From Candidatus Nitrohelix vancouverensis (GTDB lineage Bacteria > Nitrospinota > Nitrospinia > Nitrospinales > VA-1), in NCBI GenBank assembly GCA_015698305.1, contig CP048620.1:2010557-2074556 (forward strand): 64,000 nucleotides of DNA. The letters are read 5' to 3'. Shown here in pieces: positions 37,325 through 46,146 of this stretch (position 1 is its first letter; each line of letters starts with the position of its first letter). The notes beneath the pieces were generated by a model. That model saw nothing but the letters and a program-made list of their open reading frames with translations, was not told the DNA's origin and ran no database searches. Both the position numbers and the translations under genes were made by a program.

Positions 37325-37370
37325 GGCCTAAAAGAGAGGAAGAGGAGGTTCTTTTTGGCTGAGAAGGAGA

Positions 37371-37427
37371 TGTGTACAAAATCCTTAGTACACAATTAGA
37401 ACCAACTGATAATTTATTCATCAGTTG
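37371..37427. repeat. Two short inverted repeats before the formyltransferase gene
   Basis: TGTGTAC at 37371-37377 pairs with GTACACA at 37388-37394 (7 bp), and CAACTGAT at 37403-37410 pairs with ATCAGTTG at 37420-37427 (8 bp). They lie between the tRNA 3' end and the formyltransferase start. They may be operators, weak terminators of the tRNA transcript, or mRNA leader hairpins. Neither is followed by a T run on the minus strand. Confidence 0.4.
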
Positions 37428-37467
37428 AGAACTGTTTAACTATTAGAAAATGCAGGAGAAAAAGGAA

Positions 37468-37542
37468 TCGGGACGAGAGGATTTGAACCTCCGACCCCTA
37501 CACCCCCAGTGTAGTGCGCTAACCAGGCTGCGCTACGTCCCG
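37468..37542 (-). tRNA. tRNA-Pro (anticodon GGG)
   Basis: The minus strand folds as a cloverleaf of 75 nt. The acceptor stem is CGGGACG with CGTCCCG, and the D stem is GCGC with GCGC. The anticodon stem is CTACA with TGTAG around the loop CTGGGGG (anticodon GGG, reading CCC/CCU). The T stem is GGAGG with CCTCT around TTCAAAT, and the discriminator base is A. CCA is not encoded. No attachment-site duplication was seen nearby. Confidence 0.95.
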
Positions 37543-37831
37543 ATGCTGATATCGGCAAAACTACCAATAAATGTCCAAAACCCTGCGTTGCTTGTAGCGC
37601 GAATTGTCTCAATGCGTTACAAAAGACAAAATAGTTGATCTATGGGGCGAAGTCAATAAAATAGAGGCGTCCTTTAGCGAGCGGTATTTCTTTGCGTTCT
37701 TCATAAGATAAATTATGTGATAAAATTCACTCGTTGTCTGAATTAAGGAACAGTTCCCTGACCGGAAACGGGAAAGGAATGAATATGCAATTTAAATTTG
37801 ACCCGCACTCTTTTTAATAGAACAATGACCT

Positions 37832-38149
37832 ATGAAAGTTTTAAACGTTAAAGATTCCGCCGCTTTCAGCGCTGAGAAATTAAAAAAAGTCAGCCTGTTT
37901 GATACGGATCATTTTTTCTGCGATTTGTACTGCCTGCAACCGGGGCAAACGCAAAAAGTTCACACGCACGAAGGTTCGGATAAAATTTATTACGTACTGG
38001 AAGGCAAAGCAAATATCACCGTCGGTTCCGAAGTTCAGGAACTGGGCGCCGGGCAGATCACTATGGCGCCTTCCGGTGAGGATCACGGCGTGGTCAATCA
38101 TAGCGATGCAAACGCCGTCATGCTTGTCTTCATGGCTCCTAAACCCTGA
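37832..38149 (+). CDS. Single-domain cupin protein
   Basis: This 105-residue cupin_2 protein has the metal-ligand motif HTHEGSDKIYYVLEGKANIT followed by the second motif GAGQITMAPSGEDHGVVNHS. It could bind a metal ion and either catalyse a small-molecule reaction or act as a sensor. It is 28 bases before the radical SAM gene on the same strand, so co-expression is likely. The substrate is unknown. Confidence 0.85.
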   Translation: MKVLNVKDSAAFSAEKLKKVSLFDTDHFFCDLYCLQPGQTQKVHTHEGSDKIYYVLEGKANITVGSEVQELGAGQITMAPSGEDHGVVNHSDANAVMLVFMAPKP

Positions 38150-38177
38150 TGGCCCTGCGACTTAAGGATTACGTTCA

Positions 38178-39959
38178 ATGATCTATCTTGTCTTTCCATC
38201 ATCATGGCATCCGTCCCAGCCTTATCTCAGCCTGCCCAGTTTGAAGGCGTTTCTGCATCAGAATAATATTCACGATGTGAAGCAAAGAGATCTGGCGATC
38301 GAATTATTGAGCGATCTCTGTACTTGGGAAAAAACCAAGCCGCTGTACGAACGCATCATCAAAGAGCTGAACGAACTCGCGGCCAAGCCGCGACGCACCC
38401 AGCTGGAAGAAGAAAAATACGCCAAACTGGTCGAGGCGGAGGAAATCATCCCCGCGCTGAAAGATCAGATCGATAGCGCTGTCGGCTCCTTGCGCAACGA
38501 AGATTTTTATGATCTTGAGCGTTATATGGAGAGCCTTAAGATCATCGACGTCTGGCTGGATAATATTCTCGCGCCTTATTTCCCGTCATCGCTGACGGTG
38601 ATCGGCAGTCAGATGCGCTACTCTCCTTATTCGTCGGCGGAAATCCTGGAATGTATCAAGAATCCGGCTGAGAATTTTTTCTACGATCTTTATGAGAAAT
38701 GGTACCTGCCTTCCCTGCTGGAAGAGGATATTGATATTCTTGGAATTTCCATCACATCTGTTGAGCAGATCGTCTCTGGACTGACGCTGGCATATTTGAT
38801 GAAGGAACACCGCAAGGACATTCATATCACGGTGGGCGGAAGCGTTTTTACCAAGCTGGTGGATCGCATGGAAAAAGACGGCTCGCCGCTATTCGAATTT
38901 GTGGACAGCTTCATTGTGCATGAAGGCGAAACGCCTTTACTGCGTCTGGTGGAAGATGTGCGGGCGGGGAAGGGGCTTTCTGAAGTTCCCAACCTGGTTT
39001 ACAAGGACAATGGCGTGGTGAAGGTGAACCGACCTTTCGCCAAAGAAAATCTCAACGCCCTGCCGACGCCGGATTTCGACGGCATGCCCTTTGATCTGTA
39101 TCTCTCGCCGGTGCGCGTTTTGCCGGTCATGGGCTCTCGCGGCTGTTACTGGGAGCGTTGCGCTTTCTGCTCGATTCCCTTCGACCATATGGACTTCCAT
39201 GTGCGATACGCAGAGAACGTCGTCAACGATGTGGAGAAACTGCAAGCGAAGTACAACGCCGATTATTTCTTCTTCACCGACGAGGCCTTGCCGATCAACT
39301 TTCTGAGAACCTTCGCCGCCAAACTGGTGGAGCGCGAAGTGAGCGTGCAATGGACCGGGGAATTGAAATTTGAAAAAAGTCTCTTGACCGACAACCGTCT
39401 GGAGCTGTTGTACCGCTCCGGTTGCCGCAAATTGATTTTTGGTCTGGAGTCTTACAATCAGCGCGTTCTCGACTCGATGAAAAAAGGAGTGCAATTGGAA
39501 GTGGTCGATCAGACGGTGGAAGAATGTCTGCGGCTCGGCATCGCCATGCATTTTTACCTGATTTGCGGGTTCCCGACGGAAACGCGCGAAGAAGCTTACG
39601 ATTCGGTCAATTTTGTATTGAACAACCATCGGCTTCTGGATTCACCGGGTTTTTCATGCATCATCTCGCAATTCGATCTGGAGAAGGGCACGCCGATCGA
39701 GAAGAATCCTGCGGAATGGGGCTTGAGCAACTTGTACACGCCGCCGGAGCATGATCTCAGTCTGGGCTATTCCTACGAGGGCACGAAGGGGATGACGGCG
39801 CGCGAAGCGGATCGCTTGTATAATGAACTGTCTGAAAAGTTGAATCGCGAGGTCATGACTTTTCCGGACAACTACTCCTTATCCGACGGCTTGCTCTATC
39901 TGGGCCATCATCAGCGCGACACGATTCGTGAACGACTGGCGGCGATTTCAGGAGCCTGA
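38178..39959 (+). CDS. B12-binding-domain radical SAM enzyme
   Basis: The 593-residue enzyme starts with a cobalamin-binding-type Rossmann region. It includes LPSLKAFLHQNNIHDVKQRD, then a helical insert (about 55-110), then DILGISITSVEQIVSGL and ITVGGSVFTKL. The radical SAM barrel follows, with cluster ligands C323-x4-C328-x2-C331 (GCYWERCAFC) instead of the usual C-x3-C-x2-C. LIFGLESYNQRVLDSMKKG and YLICGFPTETREEA are standard barrel motifs. Relatives are methylases or maturases using SAM and cobalamin; the substrate cannot be named. The His ligating cobalamin in DxHxxG proteins is not obvious here. A cupin gene precedes it. Confidence 0.85.
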   Translation: MIYLVFPSSWHPSQPYLSLPSLKAFLHQNNIHDVKQRDLAIELLSDLCTWEKTKPLYERIIKELNELAAKPRRTQLEEEKYAKLVEAEEIIPALKDQIDSAVGSLRNEDFYDLERYMESLKIIDVWLDNILAPYFPSSLTVIGSQMRYSPYSSAEILECIKNPAENFFYDLYEKWYLPSLLEEDIDILGISITSVEQIVSGLTLAYLMKEHRKDIHITVGGSVFTKLVDRMEKDGSPLFEFVDSFIVHEGETPLLRLVEDVRAGKGLSEVPNLVYKDNGVVKVNRPFAKENLNALPTPDFDGMPFDLYLSPVRVLPVMGSRGCYWERCAFCSIPFDHMDFHVRYAENVVNDVEKLQAKYNADYFFFTDEALPINFLRTFAAKLVEREVSVQWTGELKFEKSLLTDNRLELLYRSGCRKLIFGLESYNQRVLDSMKKGVQLEVVDQTVEECLRLGIAMHFYLICGFPTETREEAYDSVNFVLNNHRLLDSPGFSCIISQFDLEKGTPIEKNPAEWGLSNLYTPPEHDLSLGYSYEGTKGMTAREADRLYNELSEKLNREVMTFPDNYSLSDGLLYLGHHQRDTIRERLAAISGA

Positions 39960-40001
39960 TCTCATCAGGAACCTGATTCATCAGGTAGCTGAGCCATCAG
40001 G
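39949..40001. repeat. Short tandem repeat, period 16
   Basis: CATCAGG occurs at 39963, 39979 and 39995, spaced exactly 16 bases. The unit CATCAGG-(A/T)A(C/G)CTGA is partly conserved, and CAGGAGCCTGAT at 39949 looks like a degraded first copy overlapping the radical SAM stop. It lies between convergent genes; each unit is nearly palindromic, so it might form small hairpins. Confidence 0.6.
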
Positions 40002-40033
40002 ACTTGGCCCGTATTTGAAATGGACGGCCCGAT

Positions 40034-40720
40034 TCAGATGCCTGTTATCAGGCTGAAGACGGGCGTCCATCCATAGCTGGACAGGTGGTCGCGCTGAACG
40101 TCCGACAGATCGATTTCCATTTGCTCTCTCGGAGAAATGTTGATCGCGTCTTCTTCCACGATGGGTTCCCCATTCACAAACACTCCCGACACCAGCAGTA
40201 AATTCCGAACACTCTGATCGTTGTGTATTTTCACGCTCAACTGCGAAGCGTTTAAATCCATTTGATCGAAATATTTCTGCGCCACCGTTTTGCTCAGTTT
40301 TTTGAATTGCCCCTGATTGAGCAATAAACTCACTTCAATCCCGCCAATTTTCTGCGAGCGCTGCGCCTGCAATGCGAAGACGCTCCAGCTGTTTTTTGTC
40401 CACTGGTCGCGATCTCCAGTCAAGGGCAGGTCGATAGACGCGATCAGGAAATTTTCCATGCCCAGCGATTCACAGGACATCGGTTTGAAATTGATGAAAT
40501 AGTGATTCATTGTGGACGCCAGATTGGAGCGTTCCTGCTCGCAGGCAGTCGCCGAAGCCATTTCCAGGCGCAAGACGCCGGAAGTCAGCAATTCCTTGCC
40601 CGCCTGATTGGGAACCTTATACAGATCGCTGAGAAAGACGTTTCCGGTTAAGTTCATCTTGCATCCCGCCGCCGTTAAAAGCAGGAGGGTCAGCAGGGAA
40701 AAGCGTTGAATCAAATTCAT
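40034..40720 (-). CDS. Probable lipoprotein
   Basis: The 228-residue protein has a textbook lipoprotein signal (FSLLTLLLLTAAGC). A soluble domain of unrecognised family follows. The mature part has two Cys in the first third (ACEQERS, MSCESLG) that could form a disulfide, and several beta-like stretches. It is the last of four minus-strand genes (membrane protein, DnaJ-type protein, small anchored protein upstream) separated by 26-46 bases, probably one operon. Confidence 0.7.
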   Translation of the reverse strand: MNLIQRFSLLTLLLLTAAGCKMNLTGNVFLSDLYKVPNQAGKELLTSGVLRLEMASATACEQERSNLASTMNHYFINFKPMSCESLGMENFLIASIDLPLTGDRDQWTKNSWSVFALQAQRSQKIGGIEVSLLLNQGQFKKLSKTVAQKYFDQMDLNASQLSVKIHNDQSVRNLLLVSGVFVNGEPIVEEDAINISPREQMEIDLSDVQRDHLSSYGWTPVFSLITGI

Positions 40721-40759
40721 GGCGGTATCCTCAAAAAAACGGTTTCCGTTGACTTGAGT

Positions 40760-41452
40760 TTAGAATAACCAAAAAACGCCGAAGGGGAGAGAGAAAAAAA
40801 GAATAAACAAAACCGCGTTGAGAATTTGCAGTAAATCAAACTGGTCGCTGATCGTGGAAAGCGCAAAGTTGGAGCCGACGCGACGAACCGCGTGTTCAAT
40901 GTCGGCGGAACTGAGCTGGTCGCCCGGTTTGCGCGATAGTTCTTCCAAAACGTCGTCCAGCACGAAGAAGCGCAGAGCTTTGAGGATGAGCGCAAAGAAC
41001 AGTCGGGCGAGGCTGGGCGTGACGCCCCCTTTCAAACGCAATCGTTCGAGAAATTCGTAGCCAAAATTGTTGAATGAATCTTCCAGTTGTTTTCTGGGAA
41101 TGAGCTTGCTGGTTCGTTTGAATTTTTCCATGACCTGACGGGTCAGCAAATCGAGCAGGCCGTGCAAGCCGTCCGCCATTTCCAGAATTTTTCGCGCGAC
41201 GATGTAAATCGCGCAGGCGATGAGCGCATGGAGCAAGCCCCAGAACAGATACCAGCCGCCGCCAAAAATCAATAGCGACCATTCCTGCCAGCCTGATTCA
41301 ATAGAGTCGCCCGTGTACGCCTGGAAAGACCAGATGCCCAGGATTCCCAGTCCCAGTCCGCTGGAACCAAACATGAAGAGACGTTTGAAAGTTCCCAGGA
41401 ACAGGTCTGAAAAAAAATGTCTCCAGAAATCAATCAGGCGTTCGTTTTCCAT
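40760..41452 (-). CDS. Membrane protein of unknown function
   Basis: The 230-residue protein has hydrophobic segments near residues 20-45 (LFMFGSSGLGLGILGIWSF), 57-90 (WSLLIFGGGWYLFWGLLHA and following) and at the very end (AVLFILFFSLPFGVFWLF). A charged helical middle (VMEKFKRTSKLIPRKQLED) lies in between. No family was recognised. It sits between the DnaJ-type gene and a lipoprotein gene in a presumed operon. Confidence 0.6.
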   Translation of the reverse strand: MENERLIDFWRHFFSDLFLGTFKRLFMFGSSGLGLGILGIWSFQAYTGDSIESGWQEWSLLIFGGGWYLFWGLLHALIACAIYIVARKILEMADGLHGLLDLLTRQVMEKFKRTSKLIPRKQLEDSFNNFGYEFLERLRLKGGVTPSLARLFFALILKALRFFVLDDVLEELSRKPGDQLSSADIEHAVRRVGSNFALSTISDQFDLLQILNAVLFILFFSLPFGVFWLF

Positions 41453-41498
41453 AGATACCGCTCTCGTAAAGATTTAATTAATTGAGATGACTGACAAA

Positions 41499-42347
41499 TC
41501 AGGCGGGGCTGACATTCACCGTTAAAATCAAATCGCCGCGTTGGCCCTGTTCCGATTTACCCTTGCCGCGGAGTCGTAGTTTGCCGCCGGGGGTGAATTT
41601 CGGAGGAATTTTCACGAGGACCGATTCGAGCGCGCCGTCATTTTTGAAAGATATTTTTTTCTGGGCGCCGTTGAGCGCTTCATCCGGCGCGATCTCGATC
41701 GCGAAGTTGATGTTCAGCGATCCCGCATCCTTGTTTAAAAAGTTTTTTTTGAGTTTGTCGAATACTTTTGCCGCAGGGGCTTCCTCTGAGGGGTTCCCAT
41801 CCTGAGGCGCTCTTGATTTCCGCATGTTTTGATAAGTCAGAATCGAAGTCCCGATCATTTGCGCCAGGCGCAGGGCATGGCCGATTTTCCCAATCGGTCC
41901 GGGTATCATTCCCAGTATCCTGCCAAGTCCCCCCAGCGCGTTGCCAAAGAGAATGGGGCCAAAGAAGTTTTGACCAGAGCGATAACCCTGTTTTTGAAAT
42001 TCCCGGTTCAGTTCTTCAAACATGTCGCGACTGAATCCGTTCTTGAACATATTCTCAAATATTTCTTCCTGTGAATAATTGAACCCGGAATCACCCGTCC
42101 CGCGACCCGCCAGATAATCTCTTCGAAAACGATCGTACTCGCTTCGTTTTGCGGGATCGCTCAAAACGCCATAGGCCTCGGTGATCTCCTTGAATTTTTC
42201 TTCGCAGGAGGGATCGCCCTTGTTTTGGTCCGGGTGGAACTCCAGAGCCAACTTGCGATAGGATTTTTTGATTTCAGCTTCGCTGGAAGTTTCTTCTATC
42301 TTCAGAAGCTGATAATAATCCTTGAACTCTTTAGGACGGTATCTCAT
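41499..42347 (-). CDS. DnaJ-domain co-chaperone with a single C-terminal domain
   Basis: This 282-residue protein has a J domain at residues 10-75. The HPD motif is in LALEFHPDQNKGD and the fourth helix ends SDPAKRSEYDRFRRD. The middle is Gly/Phe-containing and partly hydrophobic (FGPILFGNALGGLGRILG onward). One DnaJ C-terminal beta domain at the end contains GGKLRLRGKGKSEQGQRGD. DnaJ and CbpA have two such domains, and the zinc-finger of DnaJ is missing, so this is a specialised Hsp40. No dnaK is adjacent; the membrane-protein neighbours suggest clients at the envelope. Confidence 0.85.
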   Translation of the reverse strand: MRYRPKEFKDYYQLLKIEETSSEAEIKKSYRKLALEFHPDQNKGDPSCEEKFKEITEAYGVLSDPAKRSEYDRFRRDYLAGRGTGDSGFNYSQEEIFENMFKNGFSRDMFEELNREFQKQGYRSGQNFFGPILFGNALGGLGRILGMIPGPIGKIGHALRLAQMIGTSILTYQNMRKSRAPQDGNPSEEAPAAKVFDKLKKNFLNKDAGSLNINFAIEIAPDEALNGAQKKISFKNDGALESVLVKIPPKFTPGGKLRLRGKGKSEQGQRGDLILTVNVSPA

Positions 42348-42373
42348 GGGAAACTGTCAGAACGCAGGACGTT

Positions 42374-42907
42374 CTACATACTCCATTGTTGGGGATATAG
42401 CGCTTCGACCTTTTTGGGGCCTTCGAGCTTTGCCGTTTGATTGGACAATGAAATTTTGTAAGTGTCGTCGCTGTGGAGTCGTTGCTTCAAATTTTCGAAA
42501 TTCACAAAAATCGGTTGAAGCGGGATGTCTTTGCCGGATTCCAATGGGGCGATGATAAAATCTTCGGCGCTCAGAACATCGCGGTATTTCCGCTTCATGG
42601 ACATTTGATAGGCCTGATAGCCGGGGATGCTTTCGGCGCCTTTATAAGTTTCCTTATTCAATACTTTAAGCTGATCTGGCAGATAGACATGGGCGAAATA
42701 ATCCGGGCCTAGCGAGTGGTGAACAACGGTTTTAATATGCAACACATGCAGGTTTCCCTTTTCTTCCGGCATGGACATTTCGATGAAATAGGTCCTGTCA
42801 TGAAAGTTTAAATTCTCAAGGAAAACAATGCCGTATAGGACATTGAACTTGAATTGCAAAAAGATGCCGAGGAATATCCAGCCTAAAGTTTTAAAAAATT
42901 TTTTCAT
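42374..42907 (-). CDS. Small N-terminally anchored protein
   Basis: The 177-residue protein has an uncleaved-looking N-terminal helix (TLGWIFLGIFLQFKFNVLYG). The rest is soluble, with many aromatic residues and charged loops (HHSLGPDYFAHVYLPDQLKV). No family was recognised. It leads the four-gene minus-strand unit with the DnaJ-type gene 26 bases downstream. Confidence 0.6.
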   Translation of the reverse strand: MKKFFKTLGWIFLGIFLQFKFNVLYGIVFLENLNFHDRTYFIEMSMPEEKGNLHVLHIKTVVHHSLGPDYFAHVYLPDQLKVLNKETYKGAESIPGYQAYQMSMKRKYRDVLSAEDFIIAPLESGKDIPLQPIFVNFENLKQRLHSDDTYKISLSNQTAKLEGPKKVEALYPQQWSM

Positions 42908-43254
42908 TTTTTATGAGTCTGATTCAGGTCGCATTAGGATTAATAAGAACGGAACAATATCATGTAATTATGATTAAGGCGGGAGCTAATTTCAAGCCAT
43001 CATTGTAATTAGATTTTATTTCGACTTCGGGAGGTTCGATAAAGTTTAAATTTTAATAAAACAATAGATTTCAAGCCTTGACATTCTTTTGATTTGAGTT
43101 TTTACTATAGTCAATCGTAAATGAATATGGAAAGTAGATGAAATAAGCATCGAGATTATTGTGACTTTTTTTAAGCAGATAGTGAAGGGAAGTGTAAATT
43201 AATAGGGGGAGTTTGAGGATTCTGTCATTTCAGGCTAAATAATGGAGAGGGGAC
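42908..43254. other. Intergenic region upstream of the chemoreceptor
   Basis: This 347-base AT-rich divergent gap holds TTGACA at 43078-43083. TACTAT at 43103 is 19 bases on and TATAGT at 43106 is 22 bases on; spacing is not ideal, so this is only a candidate sigma-70 promoter for the chemoreceptor. A ribosome site (GGAGAGGGG) lies just before its ATG. No gene seen. Confidence 0.4.
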
Positions 43255-45732
43255 ATGGGCAATTTGTCGGTTCAACAGAAGGTCTATGCTGTTATTGGAG
43301 TGCTGTTCGTCGTTATTGTGGCTTCAGGAATTTATATCGACACAGCGGTGAAAGACAGTCGCGAACAATTATTGACGGCTGATGCGTTGGGAAGACAGCG
43401 CATGTTAACGCAGTCCATGGCCAAAGCGGGAATGGGTTATGCCATGGCCAAGGGACGTGTTCGAACTATCGAACAGCAGATCGAAGCCCTCGATCAATAC
43501 GTGACCAAGATGCGCGGCGTGTACACGGCTACGATTGTGGGGACGGCTAAAAAAGTAGAACTGGGAATCAGTATGGATCCGAAAAGCGAAACGCATCCGG
43601 CGGTTCCTTTTCCCGCTACATTCGCTCGCATGGTCAATGAAGAGTTTGGTAAAGGACGCGATTTCACAATTGATATTATTTCCGACGATCCGGTGAATCC
43701 TGAGCAAAATCTGAAAAATGCAATGGATCAGGAGGCCAACAACTTCCTGAATGCGGGTAAGGGGAACTTGTTCACACGAACCTCTGAAGAAAATAACAAG
43801 CTGTATATGACCGTGTACACAGCTGATAAAGCGACGGTTCAGGCCTGCGCCTCCTGTCACACGGCGATGAAGGGGAAAGAATTCAAGGTAGGCGATATCC
43901 TGGGAATACGAAAATTTCGCATGGTATTTTCAGATGACATTGTTATGGGCAAGTCGGAACTGGAAGCCTCATTGGATGAATATGAAAGCGGAAAGATGGT
44001 GTTTGAAGAAACCCTTTCGGCGGTCAAAAATGGCGGCAGGTACCCTCTGGATATGAATCGATCTCAATTCCGAGAGGTTCCAAAATCTGAAGACCCGTTG
44101 GTAACTGCAAAGATAGCAGAGATCGAGAAGAAATTTGCCGGTTATACAGAGGCTGTCGAAACCCTGACCAGTTCAGAAGTGAATTCGCTTCCTTATCGCA
44201 AAGCGCAAGGAATCATTCTATCTGAGTCCAATAGTCTGAGAAAAATGAGTAGCGAACTGGCGGACATATTCAATAAAAATGTTCAGGCGGCCCAGCTCTC
44301 AATTCAGAATTCGGTCATCATCACCAGTATTATTAACGTTATCATTTTAATTTTCATTGGTCTTTTCCTCAAACGCGTTGTGATTCAACCCGTACAGCGC
44401 ATCTCTCATGCGCTTGAATTGACCGCGCGCGGCGATTTGAATCAAGAGCCGTTGCCTGTCAATTCCGGGGACGAAGTGGGCGTATTAAGTCGTTCCTGCA
44501 ACAGTTTGATCGAACGCTTGCAGGCCTTCATCCAGAATACAGAAGATATTCTGAGTGGAAGTTCCACGAAGAAAACTTTCGGACTGGAGGGTATTTTCGA
44601 GGCTTCGCTGGGCAGTATGGCGGATCAGGCTGAAGCGAAGCGAAATACCGAGGCGGAGCAAAAACGCACGGCACGCGAGCAGGAAGAAATGAAAGCTCAG
44701 CAAGTCGAGCAGGAGCGTCGTCAGGCGGAAGAAGAATCCCAACGCCAGCGCGAACAGATGGAGCGCGAGCAGAAACAGGCGGAAGAACTCAACCAGAAGG
44801 TTTCCAGTATTCTGGATGTGGTTGACGCCGCCGCCAAGGGCGACCTCACCCATGAAGTTACGGTGAAGGGTTCGGACCCTGTCGGACGTATGGGAGAAGG
44901 TTTGTCCAAATTCTTCTCGGATTTGAAGAACAGCATTTCGGACATCGCCAACACCTCGCAGACTCTGGCCAGTTCTTCTGAAGAGCTGACTTCCGTCAGC
45001 CGGGAAATGGCGGGCAACGCAACCGAAACCTCCAACCAGGCGGGCGTCGTCTCTGCGGCCTCCGAAGAGATCAGTCGAAATATTCAGACGGTCGCGACGG
45101 GAACCGAGGAAATGAACGCCAGCATCAAGGAAATCGCGCGCAATGCGGGCGAGGCGGCTTCGGTGGCTAGAAATGCGGTGAAAGTTGCAGAAACCACAAC
45201 GGAAACCGTGGGCAAACTGGGCGACAGTTCCGCAGAGATTGGCGAGGTCATTAAAGTCATCACCTCGATTGCGGAACAAACCAACCTGTTGGCTCTCAAC
45301 GCCACCATTGAGGCCGCCCGGGCAGGCGAAGCGGGCAAGGGTTTTGCGGTGGTCGCGAATGAAGTCAAGGAACTGGCGAAAGAAACCGGTAAGGCGACGG
45401 AGGAAATCAGCCAGAAAATCCAGGCGATCCAGAGCGACACCTCGAATGCGGTCAAGGCGATCGGCGAGATCAGTCAGATCATTAACCAGATCAACGACAT
45501 CTCGAATACCATCGCCAGCGCGGTTGAGGAACAAACCGCAACCACAGCGGAGATGGGTCGCAACGTCGGCGAAGCGGCGAAGGGCAGTTCTGAAATCAGT
45601 CAGAACATTGAAGGCGTGGCCCGGGCCGCAAATGATACGACGTCGGGCGTGAACCAAACGCAGACCGCTGCCAATGAGTTGGCTCAAATGGCTTCGGACC
45701 TGCAGAAACTGGTTCAACGTTTCAAAATCTGA
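43255..45732 (+). CDS. Methyl-accepting chemotaxis protein with PilJ and haem-type sensor region
   Basis: This 825-residue receptor has TM1 near 8-28 and a PilJ-like start (TADALGRQRMLTQSMAKAGM). The sensor region is of the DUF3365 (Tll0287-like) type with a c-haem site CASCH (198-202) inside KATVQACASCHTAMKGKEFK. TM2 is at about 350-372, and HAMP1 follows. A charged coiled coil (about 455-515, EEMKAQQVEQERRQAEEE) leads to HAMP2 (AAAKGDLTHEVTVKGSDP). The signalling hairpin tip is EQTNLLALNATIEAARAGEA. Bound haem would let it sense redox state or a gaseous ligand on the periplasmic side. No che genes adjoin it, so it feeds a distant chemotaxis or pilus system. Confidence 0.92.
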   Translation: MGNLSVQQKVYAVIGVLFVVIVASGIYIDTAVKDSREQLLTADALGRQRMLTQSMAKAGMGYAMAKGRVRTIEQQIEALDQYVTKMRGVYTATIVGTAKKVELGISMDPKSETHPAVPFPATFARMVNEEFGKGRDFTIDIISDDPVNPEQNLKNAMDQEANNFLNAGKGNLFTRTSEENNKLYMTVYTADKATVQACASCHTAMKGKEFKVGDILGIRKFRMVFSDDIVMGKSELEASLDEYESGKMVFEETLSAVKNGGRYPLDMNRSQFREVPKSEDPLVTAKIAEIEKKFAGYTEAVETLTSSEVNSLPYRKAQGIILSESNSLRKMSSELADIFNKNVQAAQLSIQNSVIITSIINVIILIFIGLFLKRVVIQPVQRISHALELTARGDLNQEPLPVNSGDEVGVLSRSCNSLIERLQAFIQNTEDILSGSSTKKTFGLEGIFEASLGSMADQAEAKRNTEAEQKRTAREQEEMKAQQVEQERRQAEEESQRQREQMEREQKQAEELNQKVSSILDVVDAAAKGDLTHEVTVKGSDPVGRMGEGLSKFFSDLKNSISDIANTSQTLASSSEELTSVSREMAGNATETSNQAGVVSAASEEISRNIQTVATGTEEMNASIKEIARNAGEAASVARNAVKVAETTTETVGKLGDSSAEIGEVIKVITSIAEQTNLLALNATIEAARAGEAGKGFAVVANEVKELAKETGKATEEISQKIQAIQSDTSNAVKAIGEISQIINQINDISNTIASAVEEQTATTAEMGRNVGEAAKGSSEISQNIEGVARAANDTTSGVNQTQTAANELAQMASDLQKLVQRFKI

Positions 45733-45746
45733 ACCTGAGTATTTCA

Positions 45747-45779
45747 GCCGCCCTTTTCTTCGGAAGAGGGCGGCTTTTT
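45747..45779 (+). terminator. Rho-independent terminator with UUCG loop
   Basis: A 12-bp stem (GCCGCCCTTTTC with GAAGAGGGCGGC, one G-U pair) capped by a stable C(UUCG)G tetraloop is followed by five T residues. It ends the chemoreceptor transcript eight bases before the next reading frame. Confidence 0.93.
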
Positions 45780-45786
45780 CTTTCTT

Positions 45787-46047
45787 ATGAGTGAATCAAT
45801 GAGCGAATCTATTGAACCAGCTATTAATGAAATTCTTCGATTGTCCCGCAGGGTGGTCGAGGACGAGAACGAGTTGAAGGCGTTGTTCACAACTTCCGGC
45901 ATCGTATTGAAAGATGACTGGACCTTCCAGTCTATCGGCGGCGATTCGGAAGCTTGTTTGAGGCGCCTGCTGGTAAATCTTTCCGTGCATCCTGTGGCCA
46001 AGATCGCCGCAAAGAAAGTTCTCTCCGATCACGGCGTAGACTTGTAA
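45787..46047 (+). CDS. Small protein of unknown function
   Basis: This 86-residue acidic protein has no signal or membrane segment. It begins MSESMSESIEPAINEILRLS. The C-terminal half (SEACLRRLLVNLSVHPVAKI) looks helical. The start lies only eight bases after a strong terminator, so it needs its own promoter or an internal one. No ribosome site is clear; Met5 is an alternative start. The opposite strand also has open frames here, so the call is moderate. Confidence 0.45.
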   Translation: MSESMSESIEPAINEILRLSRRVVEDENELKALFTTSGIVLKDDWTFQSIGGDSEACLRRLLVNLSVHPVAKIAAKKVLSDHGVDL

Positions 46048-46146
46048 GCGTTTCAACATTCTGTATTATAGTTGCCTGTTGTCAGCGCTGAAGAATTTGA
46101 CTACACTTCTCACTGAGTCCTTCCCGAAATTTATTTGGATGAATTT

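Noticed and set aside
37468-37542. tRNA-Pro as an integration site of a mobile element
   Set aside because: No integrase, no repeat of the tRNA 3' end and no change of gene style on either side were seen.
38178-39959. RiPP maturation cluster
   Set aside because: No precursor peptide, peptidase or transporter gene was found near the radical SAM gene.
44485-45717. A 410-codon minus-strand frame inside the chemoreceptor
   Set aside because: The sense strand encodes a canonical methyl-accepting domain; the antisense product is Arg/His-rich and unrecognisable.
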